Assembly (NCBI RefSeq): GCF_023516615.1
Contig: NZ_JAMGBF010000089.1
Location: forward strand, 1 to 50,718
Direction: 5' to 3'
Source: Streptomyces panaciradicis
Lineage (GTDB): Bacteria; Actinomycetota; Actinomycetes; Streptomycetales; Streptomycetaceae
DNA length: 50,718 bases
The notes under the pieces are model-generated. The model saw only the letters and a program-made list of their open reading frames with translations, made no database searches and was not told where the DNA came from. The position numbers were made by a program, and so were the translations under genes. Each line of letters starts with the position of its first letter. Position 1 is the stretch's first letter. Shown here one piece after another: positions 42,621 to 50,718 of this stretch.

Positions 42621-42670
42621 GGCCCGGACGCGAGTCCCTCCCCTCCAGCCCGGGGGCTCGCGTCCGGGCC
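42621..42670 (+). terminator. Terminator after the MprF-like gene
   Basis: Perfect 14-bp stem (GGCCCGGACGCGAG with CTCGCGTCCGGGCC) and a 22-base loop, 72 bases after the stop codon. Confidence 0.75.
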
Positions 42671-42730
42671 GTCGTGTTCCGCGGCGGACCGTGGCGTCGT
42701 ACGCCCCGGTCCGGGGCCTACGCTGAACGT

Positions 42731-43642
42731 ATGAGCAAGCAGAGCGGACGCGGGCGCGTCGCGGGCCTTCCCGAGTGGGACCGCTGCGCGGTCATGGGAG
42801 TCGTGAACGTCACCCCCGATTCCTTCTCCGACGGCGGCCGCTTCTTCGACACCACGGCCGCCGTCAAACACGGACTCGAGCTGGTCGCCGAGGGCGCGGA
42901 CCTGGTCGACGTCGGCGGCGAGTCCACCCGCCCGGGCGCCACCCGCGTCGACGAGGCCGAGGAACTCAAGCGCGTCATCCCCGTGGTGCGCGGTCTCGCC
43001 TCCGAGGGCGTCACCGTCTCCGTCGACACCGTGCGCGCGTCCGTCGCCGAGCGCGCCCTCGCCGCCGGCGCCCGCCTCGTCAACGACGTCAGCGGTGGCC
43101 TCGCGGACCCCGCGATGATCCCCGTCGTCGCCGCCTCCGGCGCCCCCTTCGTCGTCATGCACTGGCGCGGCTTCCTGGAGGGCGGCAACGTCAAGGGCGT
43201 GTACGACGACGTCGTCACCGAGGTCGTCGACGAACTCCGCGCGCGCGTGGAGGCCGTCCTGGCCGGCGGCATCGCCCCCGACCGCGTCGTCGTCGACCCC
43301 GGCCTGGGCTTCTCCAAGGACGCCGAGCACGACCTCTCGCTCCTGGCCCACCTCGACCGTCTGCTCGTCCTCGGCCACCCGCTCCTCGTCGCCGCCTCCC
43401 GCAAGCGGTTCCTCGGACGCGTCCTCGCGGGGCCGCAGGGCGCGCCGCCGCCCGCGCGCGAGCGCGACGCCGCGACGGCCGCCGTCTCCGCGCTCGCCGC
43501 GCACGCCGGCGCGTGGGCGGTGCGCGTGCACGAGGTGCGCGCCACCGCGGACGCGGTACGGGTCGCGCGCGCCGTGGAGGAGGCGCGCACCACCGAGCAC
43601 GCGCCCCGCGCGACCGCCCCCGGCGCAGAAGGAGCCCGGTGA
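42731..43642 (+). CDS. folP: Dihydropteroate synthase
   Basis: Joins p-aminobenzoate and dihydropterin pyrophosphate; the sulfonamide target. 303 residues. VMGVVNVTPDSFSDGG (20-35), LVDVGGESTRPGA, TVSVDTVRA, LVNDVSGG, VVDPGLGFSKD and ASRKRFLG are all intact. TACGCT ends 6 bases before the ATG and there is no ribosome site, so the mRNA looks leaderless. The C-terminal 30 residues are an Ala/Glu/Arg tail. The stop overlaps the next start by 4 bases. Confidence 0.96.
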   Translation: MSKQSGRGRVAGLPEWDRCAVMGVVNVTPDSFSDGGRFFDTTAAVKHGLELVAEGADLVDVGGESTRPGATRVDEAEELKRVIPVVRGLASEGVTVSVDTVRASVAERALAAGARLVNDVSGGLADPAMIPVVAASGAPFVVMHWRGFLEGGNVKGVYDDVVTEVVDELRARVEAVLAGGIAPDRVVVDPGLGFSKDAEHDLSLLAHLDRLLVLGHPLLVAASRKRFLGRVLAGPQGAPPPARERDAATAAVSALAAHAGAWAVRVHEVRATADAVRVARAVEEARTTEHAPRATAPGAEGAR

Positions 43643-44142
43643 GCGCCCCCCACACCGACGTCGAGCAGGTCGAGGCCGCCAACACCGCCTTCTACGAGGC
43701 ACTGGAGCGCGGCGACTTCGAGGAACTGTCCTCCCTCTGGCTCACCCCCGCCGACCTGGGCATCGACGAGGAGTACCACGACCCGGCGGACGCCGGCGTG
43801 GTCTCCTGCGTGCACCCCGGCTGGCCCGTGCTGACCGGCCGCGGTGAGGTCCTGCGGTCGTACGCGCTGATCATGGCGAACACCGACTACATCCAGTTCT
43901 TCCTCACCGACGTGCACGTCTCCGTCACCGGCGACACCGCCCTGGTCACCTGCACCGAGAACATCCTCAGCGGCGGCCCCGCGCCGGAGGGCGGCGAGGA
44001 GCTCGGCCCGCTCGTCGGCCAGCTGGTGGTCGCCACCAACGTGTTCCGCCGCACACCCGACGGCTGGAAGATGTGGTCGCACCACGCCTCCCCGGTTCTG
44101 TCCGAAAACGAGGAGGGCGAGGACGAGGACACCCCGTCCTGA
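43639..44142 (+). CDS. NTF2-like / SnoaL-type protein
   Basis: 167 residues. NTF2-like cone fold: VEAANTAFYEALERGDFEELSSLW at the start, TGRGEVLRSYALIMANTDYIQFFLTDVHVSVTGDTALVTCTENI, and VATNVFRRTPDGWKMWSHHASPV at the end. Usually a small-molecule-binding domain or an association domain; substrate unknown. It is translationally coupled to folP (GTGA overlap, AAGGAG before the GTG), and the pair occurs in many Streptomyces, so a folate-related role is possible. Acidic tail (SENEEGEDEDTPS). Confidence 0.88.
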   Translation: MSAPHTDVEQVEAANTAFYEALERGDFEELSSLWLTPADLGIDEEYHDPADAGVVSCVHPGWPVLTGRGEVLRSYALIMANTDYIQFFLTDVHVSVTGDTALVTCTENILSGGPAPEGGEELGPLVGQLVVATNVFRRTPDGWKMWSHHASPVLSENEEGEDEDTPS

Positions 44143-44445
44143 CGGGGTAGGCGGACCTCCGAGGAGACCCCCCCTCGCCCCGCTCGCACCCTCACGGGTC
44201 ACGTCGGCACCCGCCGGGAGCAAGAAGTGGTTGGAATCACGGCGTGCTGGGTAGGGGCGGCTACCAACCCGTGAGCCGCCGGGTCCCCCAGGGGAAACAC
44301 ACGATGAAAGCTCCTGGTCCCGGCATCGGCCCGCGCCCCCGTGGCCGGTGCCTGTCAGTGCCCGCGGGTAGATTCGTTCGAGGCCGGTGTGCCGCCCGCA
44401 CACGGCAGTGACCGGCCGTCACCGACGACTGCAGGAGTGATTCGC
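44143..44445 (+). other. 303-bp gap before folB: promoter and possible structured leader
   Basis: Holds the promoter at 44352-44374. CACGGGT near 44191 can pair with ACCCGTG near 44268, and GGCGGC near 44255 with GCCGCC near 44276. An ATG at 44304 with AGGGGAA upstream opens a 35-codon frame that spans the promoter; I do not think it is a gene. Confidence 0.35.
44352..44374 (+). promoter_or_regulatory. PafBC-type promoter upstream of folB
   Basis: CTGTCAGTG (44352-44360), 8 bases, TAGATT (44369-44374). Eight of nine bases of the upstream box and all fixed -10 bases match the RecA-independent damage consensus. The leader to folB would be about 65 bases. Confidence 0.55.
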
Positions 44446-44805
44446 GTGGATCGTGTCGCGCTGCGCGGCCTGAAGGCCCGCGGGCACCACGGTGTGTTCC
44501 CCAAGGAGCGCGAGGAGGGCCAGACCTTCATCGTGGACCTCGTCCTCGGGCTGGACACCCGGCCGGCCGCGGCCGACGACGACCTGGCGAAGACCGTGCA
44601 CTACGGCATCGTGGCGGAGGAGGTCGTGGCCGTCGTCGAGGGCGAGCCCGTCAACCTCATCGAGACGCTCGCCGAGCGCATCGCCCAGGCCTGTCTGAAG
44701 CACGACGGGGTCCAGGAGGTCGAAGTACGCGTCCACAAGCCGGACGCGCCGATCACGGTCCCCTTCGACGACGTGACCGTCACCATCACCCGGAGCCGAG
44801 TATGA
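44446..44805 (+). CDS. folB: Dihydroneopterin aldolase
   Basis: Splits dihydroneopterin to hydroxymethyl-dihydropterin and glycolaldehyde in folate synthesis. 119 residues, the usual length. RVALRGLKARGHHGVFPKEREEGQTFIVDLVLGLD holds the active-site Glu (EREEGQ), and LIETLAERIAQACL and VRVHKPDAPI the Lys. GTG start with AGGAG 8 bases upstream. ATGA overlap with folK. Confidence 0.96.
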   Translation: MDRVALRGLKARGHHGVFPKEREEGQTFIVDLVLGLDTRPAAADDDLAKTVHYGIVAEEVVAVVEGEPVNLIETLAERIAQACLKHDGVQEVEVRVHKPDAPITVPFDDVTVTITRSRV

Positions 44806-45413
44806 CCGCGTTCTCCACCGAGGGGCACAGCGACCCGACCGTACAGCCGGTGCCCGCCTCCGTCGTGCAGCAGGTGGACGCCGCCGACACCACCCTGCAC
44901 AACCCGAAACGGGCCGTGATCTCCCTCGGCTCCAACCTCGGCAACCGCCTGGAGACCCTCCAGGGCGCCATCGACGCCCTGGAGGACACCCCGGGCGTCC
45001 GGGTCAAGGCCGTGTCGCCGGTGTACGAGACGGAGCCGTGGGGCGTCGAGCCGGGCAGCCAGCCCTCGTACTTCAACGCGGTGGTCCTGGTGAAGACGAC
45101 CCTGCCCCCCTCCTCGCTCCTGGAGCGGGCGCACGCGGTCGAGGAGGCCTTCCACCGCGTCCGGGAGGAGCGCTGGGGCGCCCGCACGCTCGACGTCGAC
45201 ATCGTCGCCTACGACGGTGTCCTCTCCGACGACCCGCTGCTGACCCTTCCGCACCCCCGCGCCCATGAACGCGCCTTCGTCCTCGCCCCCTGGCACGACG
45301 TCGACCCCGAGGCCCAGCTGCCCGGCCGCGGCCCGGTGGCCGGCCTCCTCGGCGCCGTCACCCGGCACGGCGTGGAACCCCGCGAGGACCTGGAACTCCA
45401 CCTGCCCGAGTAG
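44802..45413 (+). CDS. folK: 2-amino-4-hydroxy-6-hydroxymethyldihydropteridine pyrophosphokinase
   Basis: Transfers pyrophosphate from ATP to hydroxymethyl-dihydropterin. 203 residues. SLGSNLGNRLETLQGAI (about 46-62), VYETEPWG, SYFNAVV, RWGARTLDVDIVAYD (the HPPK signature with both metal Asp) and LPHPRAHERAFVLAPW. The first 40 residues are an extra N-terminal tail. Coupled to folB. Confidence 0.96.
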   Translation: MTAFSTEGHSDPTVQPVPASVVQQVDAADTTLHNPKRAVISLGSNLGNRLETLQGAIDALEDTPGVRVKAVSPVYETEPWGVEPGSQPSYFNAVVLVKTTLPPSSLLERAHAVEEAFHRVREERWGARTLDVDIVAYDGVLSDDPLLTLPHPRAHERAFVLAPWHDVDPEAQLPGRGPVAGLLGAVTRHGVEPREDLELHLPE

Positions 45414-45518
45414 TCGTTAAGGTCAAGACGACAACGCCGGGACGACCACCGTCCGCGGGCGCGGGACAACCACGGTCCACGGGTCGGGCCCGTCAACCGG
45501 GGGAGCTGAAGGGACACC

Positions 45519-46004
45519 GTGAGAGAGCTGCGCATCAGGGTGCTGGCCGGCGTGTTCGTCGTGGCCGGGATCCTGTCCTGGGCGGGCGCCCGCCTCTGGA
45601 ACTCGATCGGGACGCTCCCCAGCGTCCCCCTGGCCGCCCCCATCGTCCTCGCCCTGATCGCCGTCGTCCTGACGGCCACGGCGCTCTCGATCCGCGGCCG
45701 TCTCAAGGCCCAGCGCGAGCGCCGTCCCGAGGCCAAGGGCGTCGACCCCCTGATGGCGGCCCGCGCGGTCGTCTTCGGCCAGGCCAGCGCGCTCGTCGCG
45801 GCCCTCGTCGCCGGGATGTACGGCGGCACCGGTGTCTTCCTGCTGGAACTCCTGGACATCCCGGCCCGCCGCGACCAGGCCATCTACGCCGGCTTCTCGG
45901 TCGTGGCGGGCATCGCGGTCATAGCGGCGGCCATCTTCCTGGAGCGCGTCTGCAAGCTCCCGGACGACGACGAGAACGACAACGGCGCGGCGTCCCCGGC
46001 CTGA
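45519..46004 (+). CDS. DUF3180 membrane protein
   Basis: 161 residues with four membrane helices (about 6-24, 34-56, 82-105, 118-142). Conserved next to folK across actinobacteria (also in Mycobacterium, from memory). Function unknown. GAAGGGA lies 5 to 6 bases before the GTG start. Short acidic tail. Confidence 0.9.
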   Translation: MRELRIRVLAGVFVVAGILSWAGARLWNSIGTLPSVPLAAPIVLALIAVVLTATALSIRGRLKAQRERRPEAKGVDPLMAARAVVFGQASALVAALVAGMYGGTGVFLLELLDIPARRDQAIYAGFSVVAGIAVIAAAIFLERVCKLPDDDENDNGAASPA

Positions 46005-46033
46005 GGGTCGGGACACCGGGGCCCCGGCGGGCC

Positions 46034-46639
46034 CTACTTGGCCATGATGAGGCTCATCGCCTCGTTGCGGGTGGCGGGATCGCGCAGCTGCCCGCGCACG
46101 GCCGACGTTATGGTCTTGGCGCCCGGCTTGCGGACCCCGCGCATGGACATGCACATGTGCTCGCACTCGACGACCACGATCACCCCGCGCGGCTCCAGGA
46201 TCTTCATCAGCGAGTCGGCGATCTGCGTGGTGAGGCGTTCCTGCACCTGCGGACGGCGGGCGTAGACGTCCACGAGCCGGGCCAGCTTCGACAGCCCCGT
46301 GATCTTGCCGTCCGCCGACGGGATGTACCCGACGTGGGCGACGCCGACGAACGGCACGAGGTGGTGCTCGCAGGAGCTGAGCACCTCGATGTCCTTCACC
46401 AGGACCATCTCGTCGTGCCCCAGGTCGAACGTCGTCGTCAGCACGTCCTCGGGCTTCTGCCACAGCCCCGCGAAGATCTCCCTGTACGCCCGCGCGACCC
46501 GCGCCGGCGTCTCCTTCAGGCCCTCCCGGTCCGGGTCCTCCCCGACCGCGATCAGCAGCTCACGGACGGCGTTCTCGGCACGCTTCTCGTCGAACTCGCC
46601 GATGCTGCCTTCGCCGTCCAGCGTCACGGGGTCGGTCAT
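46034..46639 (-). CDS. folE: GTP cyclohydrolase I
   Basis: Converts GTP to dihydroneopterin triphosphate, the first step of folate synthesis. 201 residues. Zinc ligands: Cys and His in SSCEHHLVPF and Cys in CEHMCMSMRG. KLARLVDVYARRPQVQERLTTQIAD is the substrate region. ATG at 46639 with AGGAACGAG upstream. It runs opposite to the other fol genes; DUF3180 converges on it, with the palindrome CCGGGGCCCCGG at 46016-46027 between them. Confidence 0.97.
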   Translation of the reverse strand: MTDPVTLDGEGSIGEFDEKRAENAVRELLIAVGEDPDREGLKETPARVARAYREIFAGLWQKPEDVLTTTFDLGHDEMVLVKDIEVLSSCEHHLVPFVGVAHVGYIPSADGKITGLSKLARLVDVYARRPQVQERLTTQIADSLMKILEPRGVIVVVECEHMCMSMRGVRKPGAKTITSAVRGQLRDPATRNEAMSLIMAK

Positions 46640-46709
46640 GTGGATTCTCGTTCCTGTGCGGGTCACGCGTGCGGGTCACGCGCCTCGTCTGCGGCCTGGC
46701 TGAAAACGC

Positions 46710-46741
46710 CGCGCCCCCCAGGCTAAAACCTGGGGGGCGCG
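46710..46741 (-). terminator. Terminator after ftsH
   Basis: 13-bp perfect stem (CGCGCCCCCCAGG with CCTGGGGGGCGCG) and a 6-base loop CTAAAA, 37 bases after the ftsH stop. Confidence 0.85.
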
Positions 46742-46778
46742 TGCAGCCATTCCGGTCCGTGCGGGCCGAACGGCGAGG

Positions 46779-48818
46779 TCAGCTCTCGGGCCGGTCCTCC
46801 GGGATCGCCTCGGTCGCCGGAGCGTGCTCCGTCGCCGTCGACTTGGCGGTGGAGATCGCCGGGGTCGCGCCGTTGGCGCCGTTCGTCAGTGCGAGCTCCC
46901 TGGGGGAGAGCACCGGCGGGCGGGTGGACGGCGTACGCCGCGAGGAACCGGTCCACGCGGGCCGCGGCGGACGCTTGACGATGGGGGCGAAGATCTCGGC
47001 GATCTCCTCCTTGTTCAGCGTCTCCTTCTCCAACAGCTGCAGGACGAGGTTATCGAGGACGTCGCGGTTCTCGACCAGGATCTCCCAGGCCTCGTTGTGC
47101 GCGTTCTCGATGAGCTTCTTGACTTCCTCGTCCACCAGCGCGGCGACCTCTTCCGAGTAGTCGCGCTGGTGAGCCATCTCACGCCCGAGGAACGGCTCGG
47201 TGTTGTCACCGCCGAACTTGATGGCGCCCAGCCGCTCGGTCATGCCGTACTGGGTGACCATCGCGCGGGCCGTGGCGGTGGCCTTCTCGATGTCGTTGGC
47301 CGCGCCCGTGGTCGGGTCGTGGAAGACCAGTTCCTCGGCCGCCCGGCCGCCCAGCATGTAGGCGAGCTGGTCGAGCATCTCGTTGCGGGTGGTGGAGTAC
47401 TTGTCCTCGTCCGGGAGCACCATCGTGTAGCCGAGCGCGCGGCCGCGGCTCAGGATGGTGATCTTGTGGACCGGGTCGGAGTTCGGGGAAGCCGCCGCGA
47501 CCAGGGCGTGTCCGCCCTCGTGGTACGCGGTGATCTTCTTCTCCTTGTCCGACATGATCCGGGTCCGCTTCTGCGGGCCCGCCACCACACGGTCGATCGC
47601 CTCGTCGAGCATCGAGTTGTCGATGAGCTTGCGGTCGCTGCGGGCCGTGAGCAGAGCCGCCTCGTTGAGGACGTTGCTCAGGTCCGCACCGGTGAAGCCC
47701 GGCGTACGGCGGGCGACCGCCGCGAGGTCGACGTCCGGCGCGACCGGCTTGCCCTTCTGGTGGACCTTGAGGATCTCCAGACGGCCCTGCAGGTCCGGCG
47801 GGTCGACCGCGATCTGGCGGTCGAAGCGGCCCGGGCGCAGCAGCGCCGGGTCGAGGATGTCCGGACGGTTGGTGGCCGCGATGAGGATCACGCCGCCCTT
47901 GACGTCGAAGCCGTCCATCTCGACGAGCAGCTGGTTCAGCGTCTGCTCGCGCTCGTCGTGACCGCCGCCGAGGCCGGCGCCGCGGTGGCGGCCGACCGCG
48001 TCGATCTCGTCGACGAAGACGATCGCCGGGGCGTTCGCCTTGGCCTGCTCGAACAGGTCACGGACCCGGGAGGCACCGACACCGACGAACATCTCGACGA
48101 AGTCGGAACCGGAGATCGAGTAGAACGGGACCCCCGCCTCACCGGCGACGGCACGCGCGAGCAGCGTCTTGCCGGTACCGGGGCGGCCGTAGAGCAGCAC
48201 GCCCTTGGGGATCTTGGCGCCGACGGCCTGGAACTTCGCCGGCTCCTGCAGGAACTCCTTGATCTCGTGGAGTTCCTCGACGGCCTCGTCACAGCCCGCG
48301 ACGTCGGAGAACGTCGTCTTCGGCGTGTCCTTGGTGATGAGCTTGGCCTTGGACTTCCCGAAGTTCATGACCCGGGAGCCGCCGCCCTGCATCTGGTTCA
48401 TCAGGAACAGGAAGACGACCACGATCAGGACGAAGGGAAGCAGGGAGAGCAGGATGCCCAGGAAGGGGTTCTGCTTGGACGGCGACACGGTGTAGCCGTC
48501 CGGGATCTGCTTGTCCTGGTATTTGGTCTGCAGCGTGTTGGCGATGGCCACGCCCTGGTCGCCGATGTAGCTCGCCTGGATCTTGGAGCTGCCCTCGACC
48601 TTTTCGCCAGACTTGAGCTGGACCTTGACGGTCTGCTCGTCACCGGTGGTCAGCTTGGCCGACTCCACCTTGTTGTCGTTGATCGCTGCGACGACCTGGC
48701 CTGTGTCCACCGTCTTGTAGCCGCCGGACGAACCGACGACCTGCATCAACACGACCACGGCAAGGACGGCCAGCACGATCCACATGACCGGCCCACGGAA
48801 GTATCGCTTCACGTCCAT
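46779..48818 (-). CDS. ftsH: ATP-dependent zinc metalloprotease FtsH
   Basis: Membrane AAA+ protease. 679 residues. TM1 about 11-28, extracytoplasmic part 30-118, TM2 about 119-140, AAA domain with Walker A GRPGTGKT (211-218), FVDEIDAVGR and the SRH GRFDRQI, then the zinc site HEGGH (433-437). The Walker A is GRPGTGKT where almost all FtsH have GPPGTGKT. The C-terminal 60 residues are a Thr/Ala/Pro-rich tail. I chose the ATG at 48818 (MDVKRYFRGP), the usual family start; an in-frame ATG at 48854 would add 12 residues. Neither has a good ribosome site. Confidence 0.95.
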   Translation of the reverse strand: MDVKRYFRGPVMWIVLAVLAVVVLMQVVGSSGGYKTVDTGQVVAAINDNKVESAKLTTGDEQTVKVQLKSGEKVEGSSKIQASYIGDQGVAIANTLQTKYQDKQIPDGYTVSPSKQNPFLGILLSLLPFVLIVVVFLFLMNQMQGGGSRVMNFGKSKAKLITKDTPKTTFSDVAGCDEAVEELHEIKEFLQEPAKFQAVGAKIPKGVLLYGRPGTGKTLLARAVAGEAGVPFYSISGSDFVEMFVGVGASRVRDLFEQAKANAPAIVFVDEIDAVGRHRGAGLGGGHDEREQTLNQLLVEMDGFDVKGGVILIAATNRPDILDPALLRPGRFDRQIAVDPPDLQGRLEILKVHQKGKPVAPDVDLAAVARRTPGFTGADLSNVLNEAALLTARSDRKLIDNSMLDEAIDRVVAGPQKRTRIMSDKEKKITAYHEGGHALVAAASPNSDPVHKITILSRGRALGYTMVLPDEDKYSTTRNEMLDQLAYMLGGRAAEELVFHDPTTGAANDIEKATATARAMVTQYGMTERLGAIKFGGDNTEPFLGREMAHQRDYSEEVAALVDEEVKKLIENAHNEAWEILVENRDVLDNLVLQLLEKETLNKEEIAEIFAPIVKRPPRPAWTGSSRRTPSTRPPVLSPRELALTNGANGATPAISTAKSTATEHAPATEAIPEDRPES

Positions 48819-49024
48819 CCACACGGAGCGGAGCCGCCCCGTCCCTCCTGCCATAGTGAGTTTGATAAGACAGTTCTTCTGACGGTACCCCAGCATTGTC
48901 GCCCGAAGCCGCACGGGCGGGCTGGCAACCCGTCTGCATGCTCCAACGGCGCGAAACCCGCTGGGGTTCCCGATCGTCCTACAAAGAAGGCTCTCTTGGC
49001 CCCAAGGATGCCCTCGGGGACCGG

Positions 49025-49585
49025 TCAGCCGCCGTAGACGTGGGGCGCGAGCGTACCGACGAACGGGAGGTTCCGGTACTTCTCGGCGTAGTCGAGGCCG
49101 TAGCCGACGACGAATTCGTTCGGAATGTCGAAGCCGACCCACTCGACGTCGATGGCGACCTTGGCGGCGTCCGGCTTGCGCAGCAGGGTGCAGATCTTCA
49201 GGGACTCGGGCTCGCGCGAGCCGAGGTTGTTGATCAGCCAGGACAGCGTCAGTCCGGAGTCGATGATGTCCTCGACGATCAGGACGTGCTTGCCCTTGAT
49301 GTCGGTGTCGAGGTCCTTGAGGATCCGCACCACTCCGGAGGACTGGGTGCCCGCGCCGTACGACGACACGGCCATCCAGTCCATGGTGACGGGGGTGGAC
49401 AACGCCCGCGCGAGGTCGGCCATGACCATCACCGCGCCCTTGAGGACACCGACGATGAGCAGGTCCTTGCCCGCGTATTCCGCGTCGATCTTCGCGGCCA
49501 GCTCGGCCAGCTTCGCGTCGATCTCTTCCTTGGTGATGAGCACCTGCTGAAGGTCGGCACCCATGTCTTTCGCGTCCACCCGCAT
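49025..49585 (-). CDS. hpt: Hypoxanthine phosphoribosyltransferase
   Basis: Salvages hypoxanthine and guanine with PRPP. 186 residues. The PRPP loop is VLIVEDIIDSGLTL; VGVLKGAVMVMADLARAL and VVGYGLDYAEKYRNLPFVG are family motifs. Start at 49585 (RVDAKDMGADLQQV) or 49564 (GADLQQV); both have only short purine runs upstream. The gap to ftsH (206 bases) holds the ftsH promoter region. It lies 70 bases after tilS. Confidence 0.95.
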   Translation of the reverse strand: MRVDAKDMGADLQQVLITKEEIDAKLAELAAKIDAEYAGKDLLIVGVLKGAVMVMADLARALSTPVTMDWMAVSSYGAGTQSSGVVRILKDLDTDIKGKHVLIVEDIIDSGLTLSWLINNLGSREPESLKICTLLRKPDAAKVAIDVEWVGFDIPNEFVVGYGLDYAEKYRNLPFVGTLAPHVYGG

Positions 49586-49655
49586 CACTTTCGGTCGTCC
49601 CACCGGCTGCCCGGCCCCTGGAGGGACCCGGATCCCCCACAAATGGGGATGAGAT

Positions 49656-50718
49656 TCAGCCTTGCCGAATCACCAGTCTGCCACCCTGGCGCTGGGCGAC
49701 GACTTTGCCGGGCAGGTTGATGGCCCCCTGGCCGCGCCAGCCGGTGATCAGCCGGTCGACTTCCTCGATGTGGCGGGCGAACAGGGAGCCCGCGGGAGCG
49801 CCGGCCTCGATGGCGGCCTGGCGCAGGACGCGGCGGCGCACGGCGGGCGGCAGGGCGTAGAGCTTGGCGCACTCCAGCAGACCCGCGGCGTCCCGTACGG
49901 AGGCCTCGGCCTGACGTGCCCAGGCGTCGAGGGCGTCGGCGTCGTCGCGGGAGAGCTGGGCGGTGCGGGCGAGAGCCTCGACGACACCCTTGCCGAGGGC
50001 CTTCTCCAGGGCGGGCAGGCCCTCGTGGCGCAGCCGGGAGCGGGTGTAGGCGGGGTCGGCGTTGTGGGGGTCGTCCCAGACGGGCAGGGACTGGACCATG
50101 CAGGCCTTGCGGGCGGTCTGCCGGTCGAGCTGGAGGAAGGGGCGGCGGTAACGGCCGCCGGCCCCCGAGACCGCGGCCATTCCGGACAGGGAGCGGATGC
50201 CGGAGCCGCGGGCGAGGCCGAGCAGAACGGTCTCGGCCTGGTCGTCGCGGGTGTGGCCGAGCAGGATCGCCTCGGCACCGTGGCGGGCGGCGGCGTCGTC
50301 GAGGGCGGCGTAGCGGGCGTCGCGGGCGGCGGCTTCCGGGCCGCCTTCGCGGCCGACGGTCACGGCGACGGAGTCGACCGGGTCCAGGCCCAACTCGCGC
50401 AGCCGCAGGGCGACTTCCTCGGCGCGCAGGTCGGAGCCGGGCTGCAGGCCGTGGTCGACGGTGACGCCCCCGGCGCGGATGCCGAGCTTGGGGGCCTCGA
50501 AGGCGAGGGCGGAGGCGAGGGCCATGGAGTCGGCGCCGCCGGAGCAGGCCACGAGCACGAGCGGCGCGGACGCGCGCGCGTATCGGCGCTGCGCGGAGAC
50601 CGCGGTCCGCCCCGAGGCGGCGGAGGACCCGGGGACGGCGGAGGACCCGGGGACGGCGGGGCCGGGCACCACGGACGGGCCGGGCACCACGGACGGGCCG
50701 GAGCCCACCGGAGTCCCG
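49656..50718 (-). CDS. tilS: tRNA(Ile)-lysidine synthase TilS, 5' end cut by the window
   Basis: Changes the wobble C34 of tRNA-Ile(CAU) to lysidine. At least 350 residues are visible. PP-loop VACSGGADSMALASALAF, then VDHGLQPGSDLRAEEVA, LGHTRDDQAETVLLGLARGSGIRSLSGM and the C-terminal substrate domain. The frame stays open to the right edge; a GTG at 50708 is possible, but the family has a longer N-terminal helix before the PP-loop, so I take the gene as incomplete. An unusual Pro/Gly/Val/Ser repeat stretch lies just before the PP-loop. Confidence 0.93.
   Translation of the reverse strand, partial: GTPVGSGPSVVPGPSVVPGPAVPGSSAVPGSSAASGRTAVSAQRRYARASAPLVLVACSGGADSMALASALAFEAPKLGIRAGGVTVDHGLQPGSDLRAEEVALRLRELGLDPVDSVAVTVGREGGPEAAARDARYAALDDAAARHGAEAILLGHTRDDQAETVLLGLARGSGIRSLSGMAAVSGAGGRYRRPFLQLDRQTARKACMVQSLPVWDDPHNADPAYTRSRLRHEGLPALEKALGKGVVEALARTAQLSRDDADALDAWARQAEASVRDAAGLLECAKLYALPPAVRRRVLRQAAIEAGAPAGSLFARHIEEVDRLITGWRGQGAINLPGKVVAQRQGGRLVIRQG
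50621..50696 (-). repeat. Two pairs of 18-bp tandem repeats in tilS
   Basis: CGGAGGACCCGGGGACGG occurs at 50621-50638 and 50639-50656; GCCGGGCACCACGGACGG at 50661-50678 and 50679-50696. Both pairs are exact and in frame, giving repeated GPSVVP and PGSSA-type residues. Confidence 0.85.

Noticed and set aside
44143..44351. 6C-type small RNA or a small gene before folB
   Set aside because: One run of C residues and one 35-codon frame were seen, but not the two C-loop hairpins of 6C RNA, and the frame spans the folB promoter.

Overview
The base composition (very GC-rich, codons ending in G or C), the gene order and the protein sequences point to a Streptomyces chromosome, in the core region around sigE, disA, clpC, lsr2 and the folate genes. 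Much of the order (radA, disA, mutY, clpC, lsr2, coaX, panC, folK, folB, folP, folE, ftsH, hpt, tilS) resembles, from memory, the equivalent region of Mycobacterium, so this is mostly old, conserved actinobacterial chromosome. I see no insertion sequence, phage, CRISPR array, rRNA or tRNA gene.

Layout. 0.2-6.8 kb: a membrane-anchored fusion of an ECF-sigma-like part, a zinc anti-sigma motif and a BACON-type domain, then radA and disA (DNA repair and c-di-AMP synthesis), a secreted or anchored protein, and mutY. 7.1-10.4 kb: the cell-envelope stress operon sigE-cseA-cseB-cseC. 10.5-14 kb: a small AraC/VOC operon ending in a methyltransferase remnant, then an MFS efflux pump and its TetR regulator with three operator copies. 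14-20 kb: an M23 cell-wall peptidase with five perfect 57-bp repeats and a structured leader, a secreted HAD phosphatase, clpC, an SCO3374-type protein and lsr2. 20-28 kb: an acetyltransferase, a BlaI-type regulator, two small or unknown genes, and a tightly coupled cofactor operon (DUF2520 protein, panC, nadB, nadC, coaX) feeding CoA and NAD synthesis. 28-37.7 kb: a threonine-aldolase-like lyase, an ArsR regulator, a TmrB-like ATPase, a two-component system, a MidA-type methyltransferase, an orphan nuoD and two PH-domain membrane proteins. 37.8-42.5 kb: an acidic coiled-coil protein, a membrane esterase and an MprF-like protein behind a SigE-type promoter. 42.7-50.7 kb: folP, an NTF2-like gene, folB, folK, a DUF3180 gene, folE, ftsH, hpt and tilS (cut by the window edge).

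The most interesting signal is regulatory. Four sites match the RecA-independent DNA-damage promoter described in mycobacteria (PafBC type: TTGTCRGTG, 8 bases, TAnnnT). They lie in front of radA, an AraC gene, an ArsR gene and folB, and two weaker ones lie before clpC and the BlaI gene. In the AraC and ArsR cases the -10 is CACCAT and lies exactly 6 bases before the start codon. More generally, at least fifteen genes here have a -10 hexamer 6 or 7 bases before the start codon and no Shine-Dalgarno sequence, so they look leaderless. Envelope homeostasis is a second theme: sigE-cseABC, a SigE-type promoter before the MprF-like gene, a TmrB-like gene, the M23 peptidase and disA all lie in 50 kb.
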